From assembly GCA_030248135.1 (NCBI GenBank), contig JASANC010001184.1:124001-188000 (forward strand): 64,000 bases of DNA, read 5' to 3'. A program made the translations under genes and the position numbers. This document shows, in pieces, positions 11,701-23,698 of the stretch; position 1 is the stretch's first letter, and the number at the start of each line of letters is the position of its first letter. The notes under the pieces are model-generated. The model saw only the letters and a list, made by a program, of their open reading frames with translations, made no database searches and had not been told where the DNA came from. This DNA comes from Theristus sp. LFF4_11 (Eukaryota; Nematoda; Chromadorea; Monhysterida; Xyalidae).

Positions 11701-14700
11701 GCTTGAACTGTTGTTGTTGTTGGCACAGTGCACCATCAAACAGAATCAAAGTGCAAGCACAAACGCTTAGTTACGTGGTGCACCGGACAGACAACAGGTA
11801 ACTGGCATAGCTTGCATGGAGTGCGTTAAGAAGGGCATGCACAAGTGACAAGCACCAGCCCTATTGAGTGCTTGCTTGCTTCATGCACGCCAACGCCAAC
11901 GTACCCGACAGTGGTGGGTGACGTCACCCTTGACGGTGTCCTGCCCTCCAGCTGTGCCAGGTGTGCCTCCAACGCGTCCAGCAAACTGCTCGGGGCACGT
12001 GCCAAGTCGGGAATCTCGGATCGATCGATGCCGACAGCCTGAGCGGTTTGCGGCTTTTAGAATTTGTGACAGACCATAACTGTTTTCAGAAACTAAGAAA
12101 ATGCACAAGTTCAAAAAGCGCGCAAAGTAAGCCTTGCTTATGCGGCAAGCATTTGCATCATCTACGAAAATTTTATATATTGGTTTCCAAATCAGTGTAA
12201 AACGTCACCCACCACCTCTGATTAAAGAAAATAAAGTTTTTGTCCAAAGACATTGCAATTTCTTGAAGTCAATTTTGGTTCAACGCTGCAGGATCCAAAG
12301 CGTCAACCGAAACGAACACACCAAAACAGAGGTTTCCCAGGCACGTCGCGTAATTATCACATATGTGCCAGTGTTCGCTTGTGAGTGCACTGTGCAACAT
12401 TGGATTGAAAGCGCGCGTCAAAGAAAATGAATCGTCACCAAACAAATGCTATGCCGTTCCGTTCAGAAGCAATTTTCCAAAAAAGATGTTTTCGAAGTGA
12501 TAAAACCGATTTAAACAATCGCAAGAACTTACTAGATTAGGTACCCGTTGCTATAAAGGTCTGATGAAATCAGGTCAGTGATCCAACTTTTTGCGTTTCA
12601 GAGTTTTTTTTTGTTGCTGTTGTGTTTTGTTTATGAAACATGATAAATCACACGACAAAAACACGAGATAAAGAAAACAAAACAAAAATCCGAGAGAACA
12701 AAATAAACATTGTCAAAATAACAATAGCACCAACAACGGTGAACATCAAAGAAACACACAAACTGACCCAAACGCCAAAAACTGACCTCAGCGACTTTCA
12801 GGAACTCCGACACCTTGTCCATCCTGACCAGAAACGATTTGTAAATGTTTAGCGAATCTGAGCACTGCTTCTTCGGCATGTCAAAGTATTTCTCTGAAAA
12901 CGACAATGGGAATCGCCAACAATTAAGTGTTGGTGAAATTCACGTTCACGTGTCAAAAGCAACTTGATGCACGACCAATGTTCGTTGCCATGAACGGCTT
13001 ACCAAGAATATTGATGATTCCGTCATTGTAGCACGCGAACAGGCGAATGAGATCTCGGAACATCAATATGAAAGCGCTGTTTATGACTCCGTTGTTTAAG
13101 TTGTGCTTGTCGACCTGCAGTTTACCAAAAACTACCTTAAAATACTACTTGTAAATATCTAACACTATTTTGTAAATATCTGGAATCAAACTGCTCCGAG
13201 CATCTCAAGTTCTCGCCCAACTCACTTGGAATCCTAGTAGTGCATCGATTTGATCGGTTAAAATCGGCAACGTTTTGAATAACTGAAAACAGAAGAATCT
13301 TATTTCAACCAACAACCCGAACAAAGAGCAACTGAAATGGCAACATTCAAAGTCGCACATTGTCAGTGGCCATTTGCCTGAGCAAGCCGTCGTCACGGCC
13401 GCGTTTCACTTTGCAGAAGTCGAACGCCATCATTCGGTAGGAGCGAATCTTCTCAGTGATGTAGTGTGCGTATTGGCGCACGTGCACGGACATGTCGTAG
13501 CCTGTGACAGCAACAAACTGCAGCCAAGGCTACGTGCTAAACACACGCAAAACATCGCATCAGCAAAACTCAGTTTCGCATTCGTGCAACGTGCTCAACC
13601 TTGCGAAGTCGTCTTGTCGCTGAAGCTTTCCAAATCCAACCGAGTGTTGCATGACGCCAAGTACTGCGTGAATCGCTGAAATTGCAAACGTCAGTGTTAC
13701 GGCAAGTTATAACTAAAGTCATAACTACAAAAAGCATTGCCTGAAAAAAATTACATTAGGGAAGGAATTCAGCGCGGAAAATGCACCAAATTTTAGAACT
13801 CAGAAAAAACTAAAAGTAAGAAGAAAGTGAAAGATAACTGCAAAACAAACATAAAACAGCAACTTAGCAACTGCTGCAGTGTTGCGCACCTCATTACCGT
13901 AGCACATGAGATTGTGCATTGTGATCAACGACTTGAACGTGACACACCAATGCTCCGAGTGGCACCGTTCAATCATCAGATTCGCCAACTGGGGGATCGA
14001 CACGTTCGCCTCGTGTGTACAGTGCAGCAGGTCTAAACATAAGTTTGTTTTATGTTTGTGGGAATGCTTGGCACCCCACGACCCCCCCCCCGTAATTTAG
14101 ATAGCCATATGTTTTGCTTCTGTTTTACACCCAAGCAGTTTATACTTGCATTTTGACATTTCATGTACTGCGAAAACAGATTATTCAAAACAATTTCCCC
14201 TTCTTTCACCAGTTGGACGCCAGCATTATATCCGCTGACCGATACGGATATTTCAACGAGAAAATGAATCCACTTGTTTCAAAAAACTCGCACACCACAG
14301 CACCATTCATATATCCCATCCCTGCCACACCCTATCACGATGTTCTGTTGCCGTGTCTGACCTAAAACATGCGAGCAAAGGGAAACATGAAAGAGTAAAC
14401 GTTGTTTGCCAGAAGACAACAATGCAACGAAGAACACGTCAACAATGGTTAAAATATGTAAAATAAGTAAATAAAAATCACCGTGTGGACACGACGTGAA
14501 CAGATCTGTCGTACACCCCACATCTAAGACCCAATACCAATTGCAATGCAGCTGTTGTTGCTCGCTCGTTATATGCCTATTTCAATGAAATACAAATTTA
14601 CAACCATTGTTGCCCAACACAAACAGTTAACAATCGACGCACATCGCTGCAGTGTCCCTGCGTTTGTTCAAGTGTGGCTGACTGGTGCACTATTCATCGA

Positions 14701-17700
14701 TTTATCATCGTTTTAACACCCCCGAACCCGTGTCATGTTTTACACGTCGCATTTTACGCGTTCCACATGTTGTGCAACATTCGTTGCAAACAATTTGACA
14801 AAAAATTCTCAACACGTGTTCCGTTTTTTACAAACCGATCATGATAAAAGTTACAACAATCATAGTTCTCTACAGAACTGGACAAACTGGATTTGCTGGC
14901 TGTGTTTGGCGCTCTGTTCGTTTTTCTCACTTTTTTGCACAGCGGGAAACAGCGACGTCAAAAAACACAGGGCATGGCTTTGATTCAACATTGAACGCCA
15001 AATGTTGGCGGTTTTTAACTCACGCACTTTTAGACACATGCGTATTTTTGAACTTTTTAAAGTTGTTTGTAAAACCGAATTTAGACCGAAATAACCGTTT
15101 CAAAGCTACACAAATAAAAACGGTTGCAAAACGAAAAGATAAACTTTTCCCATCGTCGCCAGCCAGCCAACAACCCCGCAGTGCGCCTGATTTATGGATG
15201 TAACCAGGCAAAATATAAAAACGAATATTATGGAGAATCATAAAACGTCACACCAAACGACTATATCTGTCTGTACTGTGCTTTTAATTACGAGTACAGA
15301 CAGGCACAGCACATAAGTGCATGCATGTTGCCGCCAGCAGGCCCTGGTTGGCAATGGCATTGAAATTTGTGTTTTCGTTTTCAATGTCTTCAGATATATC
15401 TGGTAGAAAAACAGTCAGCTCTTTTGTCGCAAAATGGTGGACGATTCCTGTCTGCTTTCATTGCCAGCCAGCACAAAGAAACAACAACAATACCTATGTA
15501 AGAACTATTATTCCAACAACAAACTCATCGTGGGGCAACAATTATACAATTTTGAACTTTAAAAAAGATTCGAATTTGGACCCCCTACGAGGCAACGACA
15601 TCACTGATAATCCCGCTGCAGAGCACTCTATTTTAAACATTCACCCGGAAATGCTTCTGAGCTGAGACATGAGATCAAGGTGTAGTTTCATTAGCTGCTC
15701 TTCATTCACAGCCGTAGAAAATGCTGCGAAACGCCGCTCTGTTGCAATGTGTAAAGTTTATGGGCAGTCAGAACCTCAGCTCTGTTCTCCCGTTGTTTTT
15801 AATTTTTCCCGATTACGTCTTCTGTATTCACCAACAGTCCATCATCCACGTCTGACTTTTTTAATAGCATCCATCCACAGACGGACGACTAAAAACATCC
15901 AAACAATCGACAGAAAAGGATTATCACAATTCACTGCCCAACAACCGCAAAACCCACAGTACCATTGCGAGAATAAATAAAATCGCCCCGTCTTCGTGTC
16001 TAGTAAGTTCGCGGAAACGTGAATACTGGAAAAGCTGGCCAGAACAAGCGAGAAGAAACTGAGGTGCGCCCGCAATAGCCAGCCCACAACGATGGCAGGG
16101 TGTGTTCGATAAAAACTGTGCAGTGCGGGCGGAGTGGCTGTGCGTGTGTGAGTTGTGCGGCGTAACTCGCAGTCATGCTAACAGAGAACCAACATTCATG
16201 TAAGCAAGCGCACACTATGTCAGTCAGTTTGCAAAGCTTTCGAATCACTCATACCACCGCAATACAACGTGCTACAAACTGTTGAAAGGCTATGACTGTT
16301 TAAGTGACACATTCTACATTCCGCCTCCGTGACGTAAGACGTGAGTCGAAAAAACGCATCCAATGTAATCAGTTTCAAATTTTAGTCGTAGCATCTGAAT
16401 CAATGCGCGCTTTATTGTGCGCGTGGTCCCAACTACCACTGAATTTACGCCAATGTCGGCGCACACAACGTTACGCTGCACATTTGGCCACGGCACTCAT
16501 GCGCGCTCACAAAGAGCGTTGAGTCGGCATGTGTATGCGTGGCAAGGGCTTGTGCTAAAAAAGACAAGTCGTCACAAAGTAGGCCATCAACAGCACGGCT
16601 TGTACATGGGCCACTAGACGAAGCATGTGAGGGAACTAGACACAGTTGCCTAGGCGTTGCACATGCTCCAGAAACAGGCACGTGACGCCGTAGTTCAAAA
16701 ACATCACCCACGAAAGCGCTCTTGGTATTCAAAAAAATCACGTTTACTAAATTCATATAAAAACACAAACCATGATAAAAATCAATCTAGGTCGATTCGG
16801 CAAAAAATGCAGGTCATTTCAAACGTGCCAGCGCACCCCCCCCCCGCAGTTCCAAAATACGTGTGATCCCTCCTCCGCTGTGAGCACTGGCACACCACAA
16901 CATGCGTACTCTACTCCACTCCTCAAAACAGTCAAGCAAAGCCAAGCCACGCAAGCGCTAGGCAGCCCAAGCCGAGAGTTCTATTTTTCACTTGCTAACA
17001 ACAGCTGCTGCAGCACGCCTAAACAACTGAAATAACCATGCCACTTGCATGCGCGTTATTCTTTCAGGAGCTGTTGTTCATTGATCATTTTCAATTTTCT
17101 TTTCAAAACCTACAATGCTCTGTGAAACAACCAACACCAAACTTTGTCTCGCAAGTCGTAATCAAAACGTTACAGTGCAATACAGGGCATCATGGGCACC
17201 AGCAAACAAGAGACACACGATTCACAGAAAGAATGAGCTGGTTCAACGGTGTCACGTCAATATTCAAGGCAATCTCATTGCATGCGAGACGATTTCGAAA
17301 CGCACACAGCGACTTGCAACTGACGCTTCTGACTGCAGTGGCGGTCACCATGGTCGCAGTCGTGGTTGGCGGCTGCCTGTGCTACCTTTATCGGCATAAG
17401 CCGAGTGGACGGGGCGATCTGTCCCCAACAAGAGCGTGCTCTCCCAATGACATTGTCATGCGTCATCAAGCAGCAAAATCGTGATCAATCATTCACATTT
17501 TAGCCTGGAATGCAGTTTCTGTTGTCAATGTTATTCGTGTATTCTTGGCATTTAATTTTCAGAAAAGGTTGTTTGCGAATAGTTTTGTCAATCAGTGTGC
17601 CTTTTGTTGAGATCGATCGATAAAGCTGAATAAAACAGAACACCCAATGATCATACCAATGTGCTCGCAATTGCTTTTTTCTGACAGAAACGTCTATTCA

Positions 17701-19428
17701 TAAAACTTTGCATAGACTTCAGCCGCCTGCTTCAACGCAACACACAAAACAACATGACACCCGTTCAACGCTCACTAACGCAAAACAATGTACCAAACGG
17801 GAGCAGTGATACAGTCGGAAAACTCCGATTTGCTATTGCTGCACCCCCAGTAATGCGCCTAATTCAAGTCTGAAACGGCTAGGGATAAAAAACGGTCTCT
17901 TTTCACGGTTTTAAAACTGTTTTTTACAGAACTTTTTATTTCGAAAATGGTTTTCCAGCTTCAGAATATTGTTCTGGACTTTGCCAAACACACAATTGAG
18001 CAAGAAAAGCTGACTAAAGCCTGTTGCCTGTTCTTGTCAGTTTTGTGAACAATAATCAACGGTGTTCTAGCCACCAACAAACAACAGAACTCAATAACAC
18101 AATTAAGTGGTGGATTCTACGACTAAAAATTTGGATTTTCTATCGGTAAAAACCGATTTTTTTATTTTTGGCGTGAAAAACTGTTTTTTAATAAAAAAAC
18201 TGGCTTCTTTTCGTGCCATCTCTAGAAACGGCACCATTATTCGACAATGCTCAAGCTAAGCACGCATACACGCTACACTGACTTAACTCAAACTCAACAA
18301 TAAACTCACATTTTTAATTTCAATACACTGTCAAAAAATCGTGTTTCTTACACCAGCATGTATCCAGAGTCACCTGAGAACTTTGGATGACACCTAAAGT
18401 TTAAAATTGTGGATTTGTCACAGTCACAGATAACTCCTGCAAATCCGTTTTTGCAACTGATTTTCGGAAAATGTTCTTCGTTGCGCGAAGGAAACAGCTA
18501 CGAAACGAATCACTGTATTTATGTTGGTTCTGAATCTTTGATGGCCGACATCGGTTGTTCAACAAAACATTTTGCCGTTCAGACTTTCTTTTGTAAAGTA
18601 GCATTTTTCCTACTTTTATGTACTGTTGATAACCATTTTAAACCAGTTTTATTTTAGACAATTAAATTTTTGCCGGACAACTCTACTCAGAATAAAACCT
18701 GAGCAAAAATATCCATGCATGCGTTCTTTTTGATTTTGCTCCACGATTTCGATTCTCACAGAAACCAACATCAACTCACAGTCAAGATGTTTCTTTTTCG
18801 GTCCCATCACTTCCTCCGTTGTTGCTTTGCATACTGTTTTTCCCAACTGCGAACCGGCCAGCGAATGTTTGGCAGCTAAAATTTGAAAAACACGTGTGAA
18901 AATTTTTAAGTTTTTGAGTGTGAAACCGAAACGTGCCAGAGTTACTGTTTCAGTTTATTTATTGCCAAGCCAACACGGTGCACGTTTCTTGACCCAGAAC
19001 AGTACGCCAAGCGTAATGCCCCAAAAACAGAGAATGTGCGATGTGCTGAGAGGGGCGCATCTGCATGGAAAAACCAACCCCAAAAATTTTTAACCTATCT
19101 ACTGATGAGCTGGCCTAACCTTACGATACTGGTGGTTAATCACATATCAAATTTAAAATGGATAGGATAACTGGGCGGGCAGAATTAAGGAGAATGCTAT
19201 GCTACACATTGATGATTGATCGATAGATAACTGAAGTTTAGTTTATTCATTCATTCCTGTCACAACACAACAGCGAAGCCCCGACAGCGATTCGAGGCCA
19301 CTTCTCTTCTTAACAAAATGTATTTTAACAAATCCAGCAAGGAACTGACCATTAAATCGATCAGTCAGTGTTTGACCGCCGGCGGTGAATGGCACCGGGT
19401 TATGGAGCACATTTTCCAGGTGTTGCAT
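5721..19428 (-). CDS. unc-11: AP180/CALM-type clathrin assembly protein (ANTH domain)
   Basis: This encodes an endocytic adaptor that binds PI(4,5)P2 through its ANTH domain and recruits clathrin, AP2 and EH-domain proteins. Exons, 5' to 3': 19428-19350, 18875-18780, 14032-13890, 13675-13600, 13501-13359, 13282-13226, 13114-13003, 12893-12787, 12038-11905, 11677-11560, 11358-11121, 10766-10620, 9020-8958, 8861-8790, 8731-8657, 7365-7297, 6553-6421, 6161-6053, 5843-5721. These total about 697 residues, close to CALM. The ANTH domain fills the first ten exons: LTDRFNAAKHS, the lipid-binding [50 protein letters not shown]. The tail carries NPF motifs (EH binding), DPLGDLLQ, and a [13 protein letters not shown] block shared with CALM. 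ANTH exons are secure. Tail exons rest on phase, splice sites and motifs. The start is the first ATG that leaves the LTDR segment about 20 residues from the N-terminus. Confidence 0.9.
9197..9378 (-). CDS. unc-11: Alternative NPF/proline-rich exon of the AP180 gene, possible short-isoform 3' end
   Basis: A good acceptor (CACTTTCAG) in phase 1 opens a frame with two NPF motifs (YSANPFLGG and SFNPFASS) followed by repeated PPPAHPPPP, then an in-frame TAA at 9199-9197. Joined to the exon ending at 10620 it would give a protein of about 543 residues lacking the DLDSSLA block. The base before the stop region also precedes a weak GT (9201-9200) in phase 1, so this could instead be an internal cassette that skips the stop. 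The sequence alone cannot decide which. The proline-rich tail could bind SH3 domains. Confidence 0.6.
17233..17484 (+). CDS. Possible small single-pass membrane protein, nested in an AP180 intron
   Basis: An 84-codon frame starts at an ATG directly after a CACAG acceptor-like site. It encodes an N-terminal basic/amphipathic stretch, one strong hydrophobic segment (about residues 28-54, including [19 protein letters not shown]) and a short basic cytoplasmic-type tail. AATAAA at 17629-17634 lies 145 bp past the stop. The frame is richer in G+C than the surrounding intron. The open frame continues upstream to 17038 with less protein-like sequence. I recognise no family. It lies antisense to its host gene. 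It may be a real nested gene or a chance open frame. Confidence 0.35.
   Translation: MSWFNGVTSIFKAISLHARRFRNAHSDLQLTLLTAVAVTMVAVVVGGCLCYLYRHKPSGRGDLSPTRACSPNDIVMRHQAAKS
17880..18224. mobile_element. hAT-like non-autonomous element (345 bp) with 8-bp TSD
   Basis: The tips are TAGGGAT and its near-inverse ATCTCTA, and the element is bracketed by the exact 8-bp duplication GAAACGGC at 17872-17879 and 18225-18232. The interior is AT-rich with runs reading AAAAAACGG and CGGTTTT in both directions. It has no coding capacity. TSD length and tip sequence fit the hAT superfamily. Confidence 0.85.
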
Positions 19429-19635
19429 GTTTTCATAAAACACGTTGTTCGACAGATCGTACAGATGAAATAAATAAAAATCAAATAAAACGAACGTTTG
19501 TTTCACAAAAATCGCTGTATCGTCACGGCAATATATTCGGGTTTGTCGAACTGAATGCGAAACAGACAAGTCAGGAGTAGAATACTGAAAAACCTCGGTT
19601 CCGTGCTGCCCGCTGCTGCGGCGCTGCGTCGCCGT

Positions 19636-19730
19636 TAACCGTAAACAAAAATCGACATTAAAAAAATTATAAAAACAAAAATGACGATTTTTTTTAAATT
19701 CGAAAAATTTTCCTCTAATATGCTCTGAAG
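19636..19730. repeat. Fragment of the TAGGGTTG-ended element family
   Basis: The block containing AATTTTCCTCTAATATGCTC matches the terminal part of the elements at 21747-22245 and 55567-56294. No complete ends are present, so it is a remnant. Confidence 0.6.
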
Positions 19731-19798
19731 ATTTGTATACATACTTAAAAGTGATTTTTTTGATTCCTGATCAGAGGTTGCTTGCAATGAGTCGTTGT

Positions 19799-19836
19799 AG
19801 GTTCCTAATCCTAAACCTAATCCTAATCCTAAGCCA
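19799..19836. repeat. Short interstitial array of telomere-like CCTAAT/CCTAAA hexamers
   Basis: Five to six degenerate hexamers of the form TCCTAA/ACCTAA occur in a row (TTAGGA/TTAGGT on the other strand). They resemble, but do not equal, the nematode telomere hexamer TTAGGC. The open minus-strand frame through it (alternating Leu-Gly) is a by-product of the repeat. Confidence 0.6.
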
Positions 19837-19928
19837 AGCCTTTTTGATAAGGTGAAAATGATCAATTTAGTTTTTGCATTTTTTTCTTTCCTGTGTTAAA
19901 GGGCAGGGGCCACCGCCACTGCACAGCA

Positions 19929-20430
19929 GTAGCGAAAGCGGGACCTTGGGTGAGGGGGGGGTGTTTGCCTTATTTTAGAGGGGGGGTCAGGTGCCTTCTC
20001 GGTGAGGAGGGGGGGGTGCACGGGCAGCAAATTTTCCTGAGGGGGGTGCACTGGCAGAAAAATTTCGTGAGGGGGGGTGCACGGGATCGCACGGGTAATA
20101 CCAATTTTTTGCCTTAGAAAAACACAAAAATTCTTGTAAAATACAGAATATTTTGTGCAAACAAGCTGCTTGTTTGGTCCGAAACAACAAAATCTATGCA
20201 GGGACAGACACAAACGTCAAGAAAAATGCAAAAATTACGCTATTTTTAGAAAAAATTGAGATGAGATTGACCACCGTGAGGGGGAGGGGGGGGTGCGATC
20301 CCGTGTTTTCTCGCGGAGGGGGGCGGGGGGAGTCTAGTACCCGTGTCGAGGTAAAGGGGGGGGGGTACACGGGTATCTGCCCGTGCACGGGCAGGATTTT
20401 CGGCTGAGGGGGGGGTGGACCCCCCCAGCA
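19929..20430. repeat. G-tract-rich dispersed repeat
   Basis: Runs of 6-9 G recur on the plus strand, separated by short spacers such as TGCACGGGCAG. The first 270 bp share sequence in inverse orientation with about 55165-55290 and 56760-56790 (TTCGCTACTGG, GATCCCGTGC, TACCCGTGCG), where another copy has been split by a hAT-like insertion. Proline-rich frames on the minus strand are an artefact of the C runs. Confidence 0.7.
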
Positions 20431-20432
20431 TC

Positions 20433-21470
20433 ATAACAGAATGTCAAAAAATCGGATGTCAAGGAATACGGTAACTCTGCAGTGGGTCTCGACACGATTT
20501 TTTAAAAAACATTTTAAAAAATGCTGCATGTTTCTAAAAAGTTTCAACTGTTACTCACATGAAACAAAAGAGGGTTTTCAGCAACTTCGTGTCAAGACCC
20601 AAAACCACCGCTACCGTAACCCGTGGGACCAAACTTCCGATATATGACCGTTTTATGCAATCATGTGAATGATATCTATCATTCTAGTAGCTTTTACTGG
20701 CAATCAGGGACGTTTTTTAAAAATCGTGTCGAGACCCACTGCATAGTTACCGTAATCCTTGACATCCGATTTTTTGACATTCCGTTATGATGCTGCATGT
20801 TTCTGAAAAGTTTCAACTGTTATTCACAAGAAACAAAATGGTTTTCAGCAACTTCGTGTCAAGACCCAAAACGACCGCTACCGTAACCCTTGGGACCAAA
20901 CTTCCGATATATGACCGTTTTATGCAATCATGTGAACGATCTCTATCATTCTAGTAGCTTTTCCTGGCAATCAGGGACGTTTTTAAAAAATCGTGTCGAG
21001 ACCAACTGCAGAGTTACCGTAATCCTTGACATCCGATTTTTTGACATTCTGTTACAATGCTTCATGTTTCTGAAAGGTTTCAACTGTTATTCACAAGAAA
21101 CAAAGTGGTTTTCAGCAACTTCGTGTCAAGACCCAATACGACCGCTACCGTAACCCGTGGGACCAAACTTCCGATATATGACCGTTTCTTGTAATCATTT
21201 GAACGGTGTCTATGATTCTAGTAGCTTTTCCTGGCAATTATGGACGTTTTTAAAAAATCGTGTCGAGACCCACTGCAGAGTTACCGTAACCCTTGACATC
21301 CGATTTTTCGACGTTCTATTATAATTCTGCATGTTTCTGAAAGGTTTCAACTGTTATTCACAAGAAACAAAGTGGTTTTCAGCAACTTCGTGTCAAGACC
21401 CAAAATTACCGTAACCTGTGTGATTTGTGTCGAGACCCACTGCCGGAGTTACCGTAATCCTTAAAAATCA
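20433..21470. repeat. Tandem array with ~268-bp period flanked by inverted copies
   Basis: The phrase TGCATGTTTCT recurs at about 20525, 20794, 21061 and 21328, giving units of 269, 267 and 267 bp and a fourth, partial unit. Each unit carries GTGTCAAGACCCAA, GACCAAACTTCCGATATATG, GTGTCGAGACC and TTGACATCCGATTTTT. At the left edge (20440-20510) the last part of the unit is present in the opposite orientation, so the array begins with an inverted repeat of its own end. There are no open frames of note. Confidence 0.85.
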
Positions 21471-21528
21471 AAATTTGACATTTTTTTGAATTTTTGTTGG
21501 AGGAGGGGAGGGGTTTTGTCCTGTCTCA

Positions 21529-21560
21529 GGAGGGGAGGGGAGGGGAGGGGAGGGGAGGGG
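21529..21560. repeat. (GGGGA)n microsatellite
   Basis: About six consecutive GGGGA pentamers on the plus strand lie directly after a related imperfect copy near 21500. The tract could form G-quadruplexes. Confidence 0.85.
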
Positions 21561-21746
21561 TTTTGTCCTGACCCCCGTCAGAGCCCGTTGTTGAAAAAAC
21601 CGAAACAAGACGACGAACGACGATACAAACTAACAAACATCAAACTAGCCGTTTGTTATTTGCCATTCAACTGCATTCATTTCGATCAAGATATTGATAT
21701 TGACCAGGTGTACTGGAGCTTGCCATGGGTTTTTAAAGGACACTAG

Positions 21747-22245
21747 GGTTGTTAAACAAAAATCAAATTAAAAAAAGTGATCAAAAAACAAAAATGCCGA
21801 TTTAAAAAAAATTCAAAAAATTTTCCTCTAATATGCTCTGAAAACCTCAATTTTGGCACAATTTTTCGAAAGTTTAACAAAAATTTTCTTTGATATTACC
21901 TCGTAAAACCTTTAGCAGTCGATTTTGGACCGTTTTACCGACTGATTTCAGGCTTCAACAACATCTGCGATGAAGTTTTTGAGCGTCCTAAAGGTTGGCT
22001 TACCATTTCCGATGCAGATAAGGTGACGATTCGCCTCGCAATCTAAATTTGAGCGTCCGAGCTGCTCCGTTTGCAAGCGTTACGTTGTCTGGTTGCTGTT
22101 TCGTGTCCTGCCGTCGCGACACATCATCAGAATTGATCGAATTTCAAGCCGGTATGTGTATTTTCACTTGGGCTGGGGACAATTAGTGACGTTATGGGGG
22201 TCGAAACACAAGAAGAGGTATGGTAACGGTTTGGAAAACGGGTAA
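21747..22245. mobile_element. Truncated copy of the TAGGGTTG-ended hAT-like family
   Basis: It starts with the family tip TAGGGTTGTTAAACAAAAAT and runs collinear, in inverse orientation, with the complete copy at 55567-56294. Shared blocks include TTTAGCAGTCGATTTTGG, AACATCTGCGATGAAG, TTTGCAAGCG and CGTTGTCTGGTTGCTG. Similarity fades near 22245 and no second tip or target duplication is visible. It is therefore decayed. Confidence 0.75.
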
Positions 22246-22339
22246 ATGGGATTTTTGGGAGCAGGGGTCGAGCCCGATTTTTGGCGAATCCGAGGTTGGG
22301 GTTCGCCTAAATTTGCATTGCTGTTGCATGGTTCCTTTT

Positions 22340-22925
22340 TTCAATTGGGGGGGGGGGTCGTCCCGGGTGGGGGAGGGTCGATTTGGTTGGGGGGGGGTCC
22401 CGATCCAGACCGAAAATTCTAGGGGGGTCGGACCAAAAAGTGCCGAATAAAAGTCGTTGAATAAAAGTGCCAGAAACCACAGCATCCAGTCAAGGGCTCT
22501 CTCTAGTCATACATTTTGCTTTGATTTTCGTTCGGGACATCTGAAAGCTAAACGAACGAGACACGCTGCACGGGTGAGACTTGATATGTAAGTACAGTAT
22601 TGAAAACGTTGACGTACAAAGTTGTATACAAAGTATACGTTGTATAACAAAGTGGTACTATACAAGAAAACATACAATGTACATTGAGATACAAACATGC
22701 AGATACAGATGAGAGAAATATAGAGATATACAAAAGAAAATGTCTCCATCGAAAGTCAAAATCAAAGGGGGGGTGGTCAGACGGTCAGGATTTGGTAGGG
22801 GGGGGGGTTTGGAGGGTCGAAATCTGGGAGGGGGGTCTGGCCCCCCAAATTCGAGAGGGGGTATTTTGACCAAAATTTGGGGGGGGGGGGGATTTGCCCG
22901 GGTGGGGGGGGGGGATAATCGAGGC
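22340..22925. repeat. G-tract-rich, gene-free region
   Basis: Repeated runs of 7-13 G lie on the plus strand around 22345-22435 and 22765-22915, with AT-rich DNA between. No gene recognised. The stretch 22926-23698 adds only a short C run near 23273 and an element fragment at about 23520-23640. Confidence 0.6.
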
Positions 22926-23698
22926 ATGGGCTTCAATCAAAGACAAACAGTTATGTGTCGAAATTAGAAATATCAATCCAATCGATGGGAAACTTCGGTC
23001 AAATTTTGGGAAACTTGGGGTTCAAGTATTCGTCTTCGGTACTGGTTTAAATTGCATTTTCCTTTTTTCAATTTTTGATTTTTGAGTGTTTGTGTAGACG
23101 AATGTTTGGATTTTAAATGAACAAAATATAACAAAACAACTTGTAAGGTGACGACTTATTATTTCAGAAAACAGATCGACGATGAACGGTGATGCGCTCT
23201 GGATGCAACCAAAGTAAATATTCGATCTCAGATATAGATTCAAAAAACTTGGGGTAAGAGGTGGCCACCCAACTCCCCCCCCCCGAACAAGTACGAGGAC
23301 TGTGGCACCCATCCTTTGAACCGGTTACCCGCGGTGGTGCCCCCAAACATCCATGTTGGAAATCTCTGTCCCAAATCTTTCAGCTACCTACCGAGAAAAA
23401 TTTTTGCTCCAGCTCAGCCATTTATCCAATTTGTTTTAAAATTTGCATAATATACCACATACCTGCGGCCTGCGGCACCCCTCCCGCCGCCGACACGGTT
23501 GTCAAAAAACTTTTTGTTGATCTTTCCAAAAATTGTGGCAAAACGACATTTCAAAGGATATTATGGAGAATTTTTTGAATTAAAAAATCTGTATTTTAGT
23601 TTTTTTAAATCAATTAAACAAAAAACTTCTGATGCTTTTCCAGATTAGATTTTGACGAACACCAATTTATGTGCATCACCATTCACGCACAAAGAACA

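Larger units (their letters stand above)
14033..18779 (-). other. Long second intron of the AP180 gene
   Basis: This 4.75-kb intron lies within the ANTH region, between the lipid-binding lysine cluster and the SIPQLANL helix. It contains a hAT-like element (17880-18224), a possible nested gene (17233-17484, plus strand) and a perfect 10-bp hairpin stem at 15267-15276 / 15294-15303 with a 17-nt loop. I saw nothing else of note in 14100-17000. Confidence 0.8.

Noticed and set aside
19429..19569. Upstream extension of the AP180 N-terminus to an earlier in-frame ATG
   Set aside because: The frame is open, but the sequence is hydrophobic and unlike AP180/CALM, which begin about five residues before LTDR. 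The ATG at 19428 is the more natural start.
20246..20434. Proline-rich minus-strand frames across G-rich DNA (also 22658-22936)
   Set aside because: They are direct translations of C runs in repeats, with no start context or conservation.
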